Assembly: GCA_949825065.1 (NCBI GenBank)
Contig: OX463848.1
Coordinates: forward strand, 24,956,986-25,020,985
Source: Odontocerum albicorne
Taxonomy: Eukaryota > Arthropoda > Insecta > Trichoptera > Odontoceridae
Length of the DNA stretch: 64,000 nt
Direction: 5' to 3'
Both the position numbers and the translations under genes were made by a program. Every line of letters starts with the position of its first letter. The stretch's first letter is position 1. This document shows, in pieces, positions 54,840 to 64,000 of the stretch. Under the pieces are notes generated by a model, which was given only the letters and a program-made list of their open reading frames with translations, was not told where the DNA came from and did not search any database.

Positions 54840-55330
54840 ATACCATCTCGTCATTTCCCTGTTGTGGTAGGTCAAGAGGATAGAGCGCCAAACATTCCTA
54901 TCACAACATACTTTCTTCGCTTTCTCCATACTCGTTCCTCTTTTCAAACAGCTACTTCCATTTCACTTACTCTTTACTCTCCTTCTTATTAAATTTCGTA
55001 CATTTCCAATCATACTCTTTCGGTCGCCTTTTGCAACGACTCCTATTAAATGTTTGCATTATAAATTTGTTTTGTCAGTCTTTTGTCATCCATCTTTTAA
55101 TATATCCAAACCACCTCAACATGCTCTTTTTCGCCGTACTTAACAGATCAGTTTTTCGCTCACACTTATCCTTCATAATCACCTTTCTTATGCTGTCATA
55201 CATTGACATACCACATATTTTTCTCAGTTCACGCTTTTCTACCGCATTTACTTTCATAAATTTGCTTTGTCCACTTTCCACATCCGTACATCAATGTTGG
55301 CAATAATACGCTGTAGTGCCCCATTTACTT
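54840..55330 (-). pseudogene. LINE-A thumb and tail, minus strand
   Basis: Minus-strand translation: KFMKVNAVEKRELRKICGMS, MYDSIRKVIMKDKCERK and KSMLRWFGYIKRWMTKD, then, after a shift, TKQIYNANI and further tail blocks, ending at the terminus near 54,840 (gacctaccacaacagggaaa, tgacgagatgg). This copy gives the best view of the segment before LRWFG. Confidence 0.72.
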
Positions 55331-55904
55331 TGTTTTGTTGTTAAAAAATACTAGGTATACTGTCACATGCACCTCATATATTTAACTATAAATCAGATAA
55401 TAAAATTATTATTATTAAAAAAAAGTTCACGGTTCAATTCCTTTATACCATTTGATTTCAAAGGAAACACATTTAGATATGTAGAAATCGCTTATTACAA
55501 TATTACGGAGTTTTAAGGCGAAATATATATTGAAAACTGAGAGGAGTAAAAAGATAAAACGTGAAAAAACACAGCAGGGAATTCTCATGACAAGATATTA
55601 TGCAAAATATGTGGCGTTAAATATTAAAGGGTGCAAATTGAGGGTGGTGTATATTTTCGCATTACTTGGTGGAAAACATGGGTTGTTATATTTGTTGAGT
55701 CGTTTTTTTCTTTTTGAAATGGTAATTTTTATATTTGACTTTAGCTCCTTGTATATTTGCCTTACAAGCGCTGGGTAAAGAAGCTCGAAACTCGAGTCAC
55801 GACAGTAACATAGTTTTAGGGATATGTACAAAGTAAATCATAACAAAAAGTGATTCTACTCGCTAATTTCTTTAAATTACGATTTGGGTTCACGTCACAA
55901 TATC
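55331..55904. other. No gene seen
   Basis: Two mirror ORFs of about 80 codons (55,530-55,778 plus; 55,598-55,831 minus) have no recognised motif. Confidence 0.4.
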
Positions 55905-56130
55905 TTGACGACCTCCGTGACTTAATTGATAACACGCCTTTCTTCCAATTCAAGGGGTGCAGGTTCGATTTCCGTTCGTACCAATTTTTATTTTTAAAGG
56001 ACGTCTGGTTTTCACTTAAGGCTTGTTAAACACTGTTTTTTTGGTTGGTTGGGAGAGATTACTACAAGGCAATAAACCAAGTTGATTGTATTATTTACAG
56101 CAAATGTGTTATGTTATATGTGGTGTCCAA
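55905..56130 (+). mobile_element. SINE-1 copy, best complete example
   Basis: All modules are present in order: acctccgtgacttaattgat (A box region), aacacgcctttcttcc, aggggtgcaggttcgatttc (B box), cgttcgtacca, a T-rich run with ttaaagg, acgtctggttttcacttaag, gcttgttaaacac, ggttggttgggagagattac, tacaaggcaataaacc and a tail with ttgattgtattatt. About 200 bp. Pol III transcription from the internal boxes is expected from family knowledge. Confidence 0.78.
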
Positions 56131-56374
56131 TTACACAGTGAATATATTATTAATTCATTAATATATTCCAATGTTATCATTCAACACATTTGAATTGGTC
56201 ATAGAGATATGCACAAGAGCATGTCCGGGAAACTTAATAGTTTTTGGTTCTAATAATCGGGATGCTAGATTGAGGACAACTGGAATAGAAACGAAACTAA
56301 TAGTTCATCACCGGATTTTTTGCAAATATTACCACTCCCATATGCGTGGGTATTATCACAAAACGAATTTTTAA

Positions 56375-56462
56375 TCGAGATTGGAACTGTCAATCCTTTT
56401 TCTTTTTGCATTCCTTCAGGAATTGAGCCTCGGGTGGCTGAATAGCGTCTTACCAACAAGTT
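56375..56462 (-). mobile_element. SINE-1 fragment, minus strand
   Basis: Minus strand: cttgttggtaagacgctatt, cagccacccgaggctcaatt, cctgaaggaatgcaaaaag, aaaaaggattgacagttcc. Confidence 0.55.
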
Positions 56463-56867
56463 TAAAAAGGTTGACTTTATTTATATTTTTTAAATAATAA
56501 TATATTTTGTTACAAAATATCCGACTTTTAAAGGACTTTTTTTTAAATTTTAACAAATCAAGTGAATTATAAATTACAAGGTTAAATTTATGTAAAAGAA
56601 ATTTACACCTCTGTAAAGTTAGATTAAAATAAATTATATTTTACGGAAGGATGAATATGGAAATTTGTTTTTTTTAAAGCTTAATCAGCTGAAACTGTCC
56701 AGAATTGTAATATAAAAAAAACGTTTTATTATATTAACTGATAGAATTGCACAATGACTTGAATTTGATGGCACAAATCATCCTAATTTGGATGGATTAC
56801 CTATAAAAAAACAGAGCTACTTTTTTCATAAGTTTTGAATGAAAGTCAGACTGAAACCGTTTGAAAA
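56463..56867. other. No gene seen
   Basis: Very AT-rich; nothing recognised. Confidence 0.45.
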
Positions 56868-56940
56868 AAATCTGGATACCAATGTTAATTGAACTCCTAA
56901 CCTTCAAGTAGCAGTTTACCTGTTATTTGAAATTAAAATG
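56868..56940 (-). mobile_element. SINE-1 fragment, minus strand
   Basis: Minus strand has caggtaaactgctacttgaa, ggttaggagttcaattaaca, ttggtatccagatttttttc, the B-box region and A/T run of SINE-1. Confidence 0.5.
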
Positions 56941-57261
56941 AAGTCGTGTTCATCGAAAGTTTTAAATATTAATATTAAGTTGCGATAGTTTTTTGAAAAG
57001 TTCGATAATGAACGAAAATACATTCATGAGACCTGCTTGTTCTAGGTTCAGTTAAATATTATATATCATGTCCTGTAGACGAGCACCCACCACGCGAATA
57101 GATCTTGTTAAAGATTCTACCATTCATTTTTTACAGTATGCTTTCAGCAGGGCTTTCCATGAGAGGGAGATAGCGAAAAAAGTGTTTTTTATCGTGACGT
57201 TATTTTATATCATAATGTCGACCACCGTAACGTTGCTAAGACACTTATTTTCCTTTTATAA

Positions 57262-57372
57262 AATGCTTGCATTATGGTTTTCACTTAAGGCATATTTTGA
57301 ATATTTTTGAAAGAGATTATGTTATAACAATAAACTTGCCAGGTTGTACTATATACAATGAAAGGATAAAAC
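57262..57372 (+). mobile_element. SINE-1 tail fragment
   Basis: Contains tggttttcacttaaggcata, gaaagagattatgttataac, aataaacttgccaggttgta and ctatatacaatgaaaggata. Shows the full tail sequence that is amplified at 23,785. Confidence 0.58.
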
Positions 57373-57581
57373 AAAACATATCATATAATTCATCGATCAT
57401 ATCATATACATGGGAGGTGTACATGATGATGAAAATGGATGTTATGTTTAATAATGGACTCCCCATAGACTCTTCCGATTCGGAGGTCACTATTCCGATT
57501 TGTCGGTTTTAACTTAAGAGCTCATTTTCTTTTTTTCGTGTTTATAAGATTTTTTGTATTATGTAGAATAAAATTGTAATA

Positions 57582-58432
57582 CAGGGTGGTTCCGAATAAA
57601 GTGCGTTTTTGTTTCGTCCACATTAGCGATGTCGCATACGACCTTGTAATGAATTTTATCGTTTGACTTAAAACTCCATCTCTGTAAAATTCAGCTTGTT
57701 CAAGATGTAAATGCAGTAAGTAGACTTTTTAAAAAGGCTATATTTCGCGGCTAAAATGTTTGAATATTTTTTCGGGTTTTAAAACATATTATTTTCAGAT
57801 GAAACACATTTTCATTTGAAAGGTTTCGTCAATAATCAAAATTGGCACTATTGGAGCGATGAATACTTAAAACAGAAATATCAGAGAGCCCGCCAGTGTG
57901 AAAGAGTAATACAAGCCAAGTCGGCGTCGCGAATCATCGGGTTTTATGTTTTCAATACGCAAATTTCCGGTGTACAGTTTGATTACGTGGCTTAAACAGA
58001 ATGTAACCACTTGTCACATGTTCAACAGGTTTGAAAGTGGTTCGAGAGATGTTCCTCGAATAATTGATTTAGCGAAGGGCTGATATTATGTGACCAACAC
58101 AAATTCGTAATTTGTCCCCACTCAATTTTTAGAAGGGATACTTACAAAGGCAAATATACGCAAATTATCGAACGACTACGCTGCAACTGAACTTTAACAA
58201 TCGTCAATAAGTTGAAGTGATACCTCAGGAAACATGCAGGCGCGTGCTTCAAAATTTTCTAGCAAGATTACACGAATGCCGTCGACGTGATAGTAATAAT
58301 CTGGACACCATTATTCAATCAAAAAAATCCCATAATCTTTAGTTCCATGCTTGCAGTAATTAAAATCGGTTACGACAAATATTTTATTATTGCGATTTTT
58401 TCAAAAGTGAACTTTATTCTGGACCACCCTTT
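57582..58432 (+). mobile_element. DDE-1 transposon, about 850 bp, with inverted terminal repeats
   Basis: The left end reads cagggtggttccgaataaag and the right end, inverted, agggtggtccagaataaagt, with gtg/ttc differences beyond. Both ends and the broken transposase between them define a Tc1/mariner-superfamily element. Full relatives are larger, so an internal part is missing. The target duplication is not clear (TA is possible at the right edge). Confidence 0.78.
57795..58345 (+). pseudogene. DDE-1 transposase remnant
   Basis: Starts at SDETHFHLKGFVNNQNWHYW and SDEYLKQKYQR, the segment around the first catalytic Asp (usually SDEAHFHLSGYVN-QN-RYW). Then come traces of the middle, FVPTQFLEG where the PPRSPDLTPCDFFLWG segment is expected, and QRQIYAN, IPQETCRRVLQNFLARL, HECRRRDSNNLDTI, the C-terminal helix and end. 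Stops, frame changes and loss of the second Asp region make it inactive. Confidence 0.72.
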
Positions 58433-58939
58433 ACAATAAAGTGTAATATATAAAAAAAAGCGTGGGTTAGAATTTTTGTATAAGTTATTAATTGTTTAAC
58501 AGTAAATTAAGAAAATTGCATCACATTTTTCACCTAAAATATATTAAATAATTAGACAGTTATGAGCATGCATAATTTTTCCAGCAAAATGTTAACGGTT
58601 CGGAAGATTTCCCTCGGTGCTATGGATATTTTTCCTAATTAATTGCGCGATGTAAGCGGGTCAGAGCTATTAAATAACTAGACTATACTGTAATAGAATA
58701 TTGTATAAATTAGGTCACACATTAATTGGAATTAATAGCATTCTTGTAAACAGGGGAATAATTAACTTAAATATGAAAAACAATCTCAAAAACAAACGAA
58801 AACAAAAAAAATATTTATTGAATATACGAGTATATTTTAACTTACACTAGTTTAAAATGTTTGTCAGTTTCTTTTTTGTTAAGGCTTCTTATCCTGTTGA
58901 CAGTGCTTTTCGGATTTGTTATAGTGTATACGTACATAA
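58433..58939. other. No gene seen
   Basis: AT-rich. The final 12 bases (58,928-58,939, atacgtacataa) are the left copy of the RTE target duplication. Confidence 0.5.
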
Positions 58940-59672
58940 CCCGAATGATAATCAGCACCAACTGCAAGAATTGGCAGAGGTCAGCAAGGGAGTTGGTTTA
59001 AAAATGAATATTTCAAAAACTAAATATATGATGAATGGCTTTGCTACCCCAAAACCAATACACGTACATGGAAAGCCGCTAGAACTTGTCCAGGAATATG
59101 TGTATCTGGGCCAACTTATTTCCTTTGTAGGTGGCATATCGGAGGAAATAACACGAAGGACAAAACTAGCGTGGAGCTCATTTGGACGTTTGAACAACAT
59201 CTTCAAAAGTAATCTCCCAATATCCTTGAAGCGAAGGGTTTACAACCAGTGCATCCTTCCAGTACTTACGTATGGCTGCGAGACATGGACGCTCACAGTA
59301 AAGAACACACAAAAGCTCCAGACCGCACAGAGGGGCATGGAGAGATGCATGTTGGGATATACTAAAAGAGACCGTAAACGAAACACCTGGTTTCGCAATG
59401 AAACAAAGGTAGAATACGTTATAAAGGTGTGCAAAAGAATGAAGTGGCAATGGGCCGGACACGTAGCCAGAATGTCAGACTCCCGATGGACATCCGAAAT
59501 AATCCAATGGTACCCAAGAGGCATAAAGAGGCCCAGAAGAAGACCGAAGGTACGCTGGATAGATGAAATCAGGAAGCATGGCAGCATCACATGGCATCAG
59601 CGAACAAAAGACCGAACTATTTGGAGTCAACTTGGGGAGACCTTCATCCAGCAGTGGATCGACCCTGGTTGA
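58940..59672 (+). pseudogene. RTE reverse transcriptase C-terminal part, open frame
   Basis: About 243 codons of LINE origin without a stop (an apparent Met at 58,857 lies in the flank). The fragment starts just after the expected YADD motif with QHQLQELAEVSKGVGLKMN, then ISKTKYM, EYVYLGQLIS (motif D/E region), RTKLAWSSFGRLNNIFKS, VLTYGCETWTL, ERCMLGYTKRDRKRNTW, MKWQWAGHVARMSDSRWTSE, RRRPKVRWIDEI and WSQLGETFIQQWIDPG. This is the usual RTE-clade thumb and tail. Lacking endonuclease and catalytic core it cannot act, but the intact frame marks a recent insertion. Confidence 0.9.
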
Positions 59673-59675
59673 CAA

Positions 59676-59697
59676 TGATGATGATGATGATGATGAT
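59676..59697. repeat. (ATG/GAT)n microsatellite, 3' end of the RTE
   Basis: Seven or so repeats of gat right after the pol stop. Best read as part of the RTE 3' end. Confidence 0.93.
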
Positions 59698-60030
59698 ACG
59701 TACATAAGCATCATCACGATGTGTCCCTTGCGAGGTACATAAGTACAAATAACAGAACAGAACTTTACTATTCAAGCACACACTTTTCACCTCCTCCACA
59801 TTCATACATCTCGTTATGTACAATCTTCTATTATTCATACTTCTTACTTGACCTTCTTTCAAAATCTGATCCACTTGAATCAGCCACGTTTTTCTCAGTT
59901 TAACTCGCCACGTATACCTTGCTATTCTGATATGTTTTACGTTATTTATTCTCTCCACATGTCCACACCATACTAAAGCTCCTGTAGAATCTTCATCGTA
60001 CTTAAAGCACAAAAAGCTGTTATTTTATCA
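59698..60030 (-). pseudogene. LINE-A tail, minus strand, target of the RTE
   Basis: Minus strand: LVWCGHVERINNVKHIRIA, RKTWLIQVDQILKEGQVRS, CMNVEEVKSVCLNSKV, then the terminal gcaagggacacatcgtgatg and atgcttatgtacgtat. Open over 100 codons apart from small changes. The RTE insertion cut its last bases. Confidence 0.75.
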
Positions 60031-60424
60031 TTCATTCATACTGGGGCCAAAGAAAATACCGTCTCTCGGTCACGTTTTTCAATATTTTCGTAAAACTTCC
60101 ATTATTAGAATATGTTTAGATGAACCATATGAATAAATTAATCAGTTTATTACAGATAAAAAAACGTAATAATAACTGTAAACTTAGGACGAAAATGGAA
60201 AGGTGGGCATGATGTAAAGAAGGGAATTTTGTTATGGAGATAATTGAGAGAGCGTGGCCATGCCTAGAGCAATTGGAGTAGGAACGTAACTTTTACTTCG
60301 CCATCGTGCATATTGGAAATACCTCTGTACGTGGAAAGGTAAAAACACTCGAGCACGTCTAGTGCGTAAGAGTATTGTTACTAAACAAATGATTTAAAAC
60401 CGATTATGACCCTTTTTTATTTAT
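60031..60424. other. No gene seen
   Basis: Nothing recognised. Confidence 0.4.
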
Positions 60425-60490
60425 TTTTTTGTGGCCATTGGACATCGAACCCGAATAGCCAAAAAGTCTTACCGACTTTGCTTTGAATGT
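60425..60490 (-). mobile_element. SINE-1 fragment, minus strand
   Basis: Minus strand: aaagtcggtaagactttttg, gctattcgggttcgatgtcc, aatggccac: head end and B box. Confidence 0.52.
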
Positions 60491-61444
60491 CGCTATACAA
60501 CAATACCATTGGTAATGCTTTCCCTATGTTTTTAATTGTTTTATTGCGTTTCAAAAAGGTAATTTAAAATAGAGCTTAATTTTTAAAATCATCTATTTAT
60601 ATTAAAAATCACGTTATTCCTCCAAAGAAAAGAAATCTCCGTTTGTTTCTCGTTTTTACCATATCCTTACCCGCCTATTTAAAAATTCATCACGTTTCAC
60701 TAACCTAAAACATTCGATTTGTTCTACACAAGTTCCCCTCACAAATCTAACCAATTAGACACTAAAACTCGGCATGCTTTTAACATTATTAGAATGAAGA
60801 CCGATGTGTACGAGTATGGGGTTACAAAACAAAATGTTGATGTGTTGCAAATATTTGTTCCGTCCCCCTTTCAGTTAGTATATACTTCGACGAAACCATA
60901 ATTCCTGTTTACGTAATCGACCCGAATATTCCTGAACTCATGGAAAAACATTTGTGATTGTGACAATATCCATTTTTAATAAAATAAAACGTTTGTTGTA
61001 TTTTTTGAAAAAAAATTGTGACAATTATTTTTTAAAAACCATAACAAAATTTACTTAATTAAAGAAAAATATCAAAAATAATTTTGAAAGTTTTAAGAAA
61101 ATGAAATATTATTCCGTTCAGAGATGCACGCACTTTCTTTTAGTAAGACGTTATCCATATATTTTCTAATTTTAGTCACACCTTGTACAAATGTGTTTTA
61201 GGCCAAAACACGCACTTGGATACTTTATATATGTATGATAAATAGTATAGTTATTCAAAATTAATAGTGGTCTTACCCACGTTTTTGATATTTGTTTCCA
61301 GACTAACAATTGATATTTCTTGGAAAATTTTTAATAAATATAAGTTCCGCTAATGTTTAGTGACAAAAAAAAAAGGAAAAATAAGAAAACTAGTAAATTT
61401 GAAAAAGAAATTTTTCTCTTGAGAACACGTAAGTAGAAACTCAC
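60491..61444. other. No gene seen
   Basis: AT-rich, no recognised features. Confidence 0.4.
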
Positions 61445-61855
61445 CAATTCACAAACATACATATCATCATGCCGTGTCCCTTGTGGGGTACGCAGAGAGA
61501 ACAGATCTCCAAACTTTTCTATCCAAACACACAACTTTTGCCTGCTTTACATTCATCTCGTCCTCCACATAAATCTCGTCGTTCATAATCTCACATAATT
61601 CATATTACTCACTTTCCTGGCCTGACCCATTTGATTCAGTTAGGTTTTCTTTGGTCTACCTCTTCCACACACACACACCTTGCACTTCTGTCTTGTACCA
61701 TATATTTGCTTAGTCATTATTTCATCGTCCATTCTCTCAACTTATCCAAACCATTTGAAAACCTTTCTTCCCCTAACTTAAAACATCAATTTTATCTTCG
61801 CATTCATTTATGATGTCTTCGTTCCGCCTTCCTTTAACCTGTTCACCGCGTTAAA
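61445..61855 (-). pseudogene. LINE-A tail, minus strand
   Basis: The terminus is at about 61,455 (minus strand gtaccccacaagggacacgg, catgatgatatg). Going up: caaaagttgtgtgtttggat, ggaagaggtagaccaaagaa (GRGRPKK), tgagagaatggacgatgaaa (ERMDDE), ttcaaatggtttggataagt (FKWFG) and aggaaggcggaacgaagaca. Much eroded. Confidence 0.66.
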
Positions 61856-62129
61856 AATCAAATTCCACGAATCCTGTGCGCGGCACAATTTCAGCGTTTT
61901 TTAATTTCTAAGTTTAAACACATATTTTGTTTAGAACCACTGATATTTGATAACAACACCAAGTAAACATGACACTTAAGTAATTTTCTGATAATAAATA
62001 ATAGTCATTACTCTTAAGGAGACTCATTAAATAAAGGAGATAAACTTAACATTACGTAAAATAAACAAAGGAATGCTACGATCAAATAAATGCTTCATGA
62101 CACTCACCCAATCAATTGCATATAGCACT

Positions 62130-62187
62130 AGTAATGTTTATTTACGTAAGAGAGACTTAGTAATGTTTATTTACGTAAGAGAGACTC
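62130..62187. repeat. 29-bp perfect tandem duplication
   Basis: agtaatgtttatttacgtaa followed by gagagact occurs at 62,130 and 62,159 without change. Confidence 0.95.
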
Positions 62188-64000
62188 ATCGCAGGACTCG
62201 ATCCGCGCGACAGGTCGTTAATGCTGGAAATATTGAGAAACCAAAAAAATTCGGCGCTCTGTTTATTCAACAATATCTCATAAACTAATATATTATTTGA
62301 CAAGGTTTTCAGAGATGTCGCTAGAATAAAGATTATTTTAAATTTTAGTTCAATTTTTATTCCGGTTTTGTGTCATTTTTTTTTAAGTATTTGTGATTTG
62401 AAACTTGGATTGTCGTCAGATCACAGGCGTTTGTGCTCCCCGCGGGGAACACGTTAAACATTAACTCAATAAATATTATTCTTCTACCAAGTCCAAGTTT
62501 CATCTCACTAATTCACAAAAATCGAAAAGTAATATATAATATAATATTTAATGTAAGAATCGAAAAGTTTCTTTTACATTTTTAATTGTCAATCAATATC
62601 CTAGTCGATTATTCAGCCATATAATACATAAATAATTCATTATATTTGACTTTCTTATCGATTTTTTAAATCTTCATGAACTAACAATTTTAATACAATT
62701 TTTGGCATCATTCACAGGAAAAATGGTTGACAACAAATAGCTCAACAGAATACTTACATCAATATACATATAAACATAATGCTTTATCAAAACTTTCTCA
62801 CTAAAGTTATGACCACTGGCCGATATCACTCACCGAGCATTTTCAATCCATCCATTCAACCAGAACACTTAAAATGATCACCCAGTAAAAATGTACAGTG
62901 ATGAAAATTCAGTCGAATTAAGGAGTTTTACTAGACCTATATTCTATCACCTCAGAAGGAGAAAATAACGATGGTATTATGGCTTCCCTCATCAAGACCC
63001 TTTCAAATAACTCACGGGGCACAGTGGGCCAATATCTCCACATACATTTGGTTATGGATATCTATAACAACTCTTCATCTAAATAGGTTCTCTTATGATC
63101 TCCTCAAACGAGTGTGTAGGAGATTTAGATACCTCTATATGATACGTGTTAGTTTGTCCCACTCGCATTCCTCCAAATACTGTATCCATATGTACCAAGC
63201 TTTGAGTTCGTCCTCTCCAAGAATCGATACTCTCCATGAGAATAAGCAGAATTATCCAATTCGAATACTATTTTTTAATGAATTTACATCTTCAGAGATG
63301 GTACTTAACGAATGAAAATGTAACTAGAGATACTGTGACGATGTAGTGAAAATGAAACAAAACACATAGGAGAAGCGAAATTCGAATTTTCAAAAACAAA
63401 ACGCAGTCCAAAGTTAACAGATTTACAAAAAAATATATAACCGGTTTGCTGTTTTTGTTGAATTGGCCTTTGGAATTACAATTAACGCTTTTTAATAGAG
63501 TGAGGTGGATTGATGTTCTCATCGGTGCTTTGAAGATCCTGTTTTTTGTGTTAGCTGGTTAAATTTTATTTTAAAGAGACGCCGCTTGTGTCTTCTCATA
63601 TGATAGTGTTATTGTTTAAACAAATATAAGTTATTTGGTGCATGGGTAAGAATTTTTGACATTATATCTCCATAATGGGAGAAAAATTCTAACTTCACAA
63701 TAAGGATTATATATTTTCACGTCATAAATGATGTATAAAATAATTATTATAATTAACAAGCCGTAAAGACCGGACCGACTTTGGATAAAGTTGATGTATA
63801 TTTATCTACACCAGTATTTACCATGGATAACTATCCCAGAGCTTAATATTGGTTTGTTCATTTTAATATAAAAAATAATCATTCATAGCATGGTCATATA
63901 ATCATTATGATCGAGTTTGTTCTTTTCTCCCAGTATGGAGATAGTTTACTTCTTTCTGTAGAACAGCGATGAGCCGTCTCGGCGAGAGAACAACCTTCAC
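62188..64000. other. No clear gene, 1.8 kb
   Basis: The longest unexplained frame is a 114-codon plus-strand ORF (62,971-63,315) starting MVLWLPSSRPFQITHGAQW. It lies in sequence of mixed composition, has no domain I recognise, no clear splice context and no copy in the window. I leave it uncalled. The rest is AT-rich. Confidence 0.35.

Larger units (their letters stand above)
58928..59707 (+). mobile_element. RTE-type LINE, 5'-truncated, with perfect 12-bp target duplication
   Basis: The sequence atacgtacataa occurs at 58,928-58,939 and again at 59,696-59,707. Between them, 58,940-59,695, lies a reverse transcriptase fragment ending in a (ATG)n run (tgatgatgatgatgatg), the short 3' tandem end typical of RTE elements. 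The right flank continues as the terminus of a minus-strand LINE-A copy, so the RTE landed within the last bases of LINE-A. Confidence 0.9.

Noticed and set aside
58857..58939. The N-terminal 28 codons of the long RTE frame as part of the protein
   Set aside because: They lie outside the left 12-base target duplication, so they are flanking DNA that happens to be open in the same frame.
62971..63315. 114-codon plus-strand ORF
   Set aside because: No domain recognised and no splice or promoter context. Length is possible by chance in a 64-kb window. Left as unexplained and not called a gene.

Overview
The window looks like AT-rich, repeat-dense intergenic or intronic DNA from an arthropod, most likely an insect. 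The evidence is the company of elements: a Jockey-type non-LTR retrotransposon with a three-knuckle ORF1, an RTE-type LINE ending in a trinucleotide run, a 1.3-kb mariner with TA target duplication, other DDE elements with inverted repeats, and tRNA-like SINEs. The order or species cannot be named from the sequence. I found no convincing host gene: no long uninterrupted ORF with a recognisable host domain, no clear exon series, no rRNA and no canonical tRNA. Nearly every translatable stretch with recognisable homology is transposon pol or transposase, most of it broken.

Layout. 0-8 kb: tRNA-like SINE-2 copies at 0.9 and 2.6 kb, two related LINE-B tails (2.1, 6.9 kb), a DDE remnant (3.0-3.5 kb), and an old LINE-A copy (4.0-6.3 kb) holding a 5 x 94-bp minisatellite and split by a mariner (4,710-6,008). 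8-16.5 kb: LINE-A and LINE-D fragments, two long hairpins, short dispersed repeats, and a second minisatellite (43-bp unit) inside another LINE-A copy. 16.5-26.7 kb: a LINE-E tail that shares its 3' end with SINE-2, several SINE-1 copies, a 145-bp tandem array built on the SINE-1 tail, and a 23-bp minisatellite. 26.96-32.07 kb: a near-full-length GC-rich Jockey-type element with an 11-bp candidate target duplication. 33-46 kb: LINE-C, LINE-F (RNase H), DDE-2, more LINE-A and SINE copies, a near-identical second LINE-D copy. 46-64 kb: a 213-bp array, many SINE-1 and LINE-A relics, an 18-bp degenerate array, a DDE-1 element with both terminal repeats, and a 5'-truncated RTE flanked by a perfect 12-bp duplication.

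How the parts fit together. The elements are layered: LINE-A is old and broken, at least 13 copies keep a recognisable common 3' terminus, and it serves as the landing site for younger elements (mariner at 4.7 kb, RTE at 58.9 kb). LINE-D and the Jockey look younger. SINE-2 carries a roughly 55-base 3' tail like that of LINE-E, the expected signature of a SINE borrowing a LINE's reverse transcriptase. The same LINE-A segment (encoding the LRWFG...NEER region) was tandemly amplified at two loci with different units, and the SINE-1 tail sits in two or three separate satellite-like arrays. No new enzyme-based system was found; the most interesting signals are these element-element relationships. 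Family names (LINE-A to LINE-G, SINE-1, SINE-2, R1 to R5) are labels for this window only.
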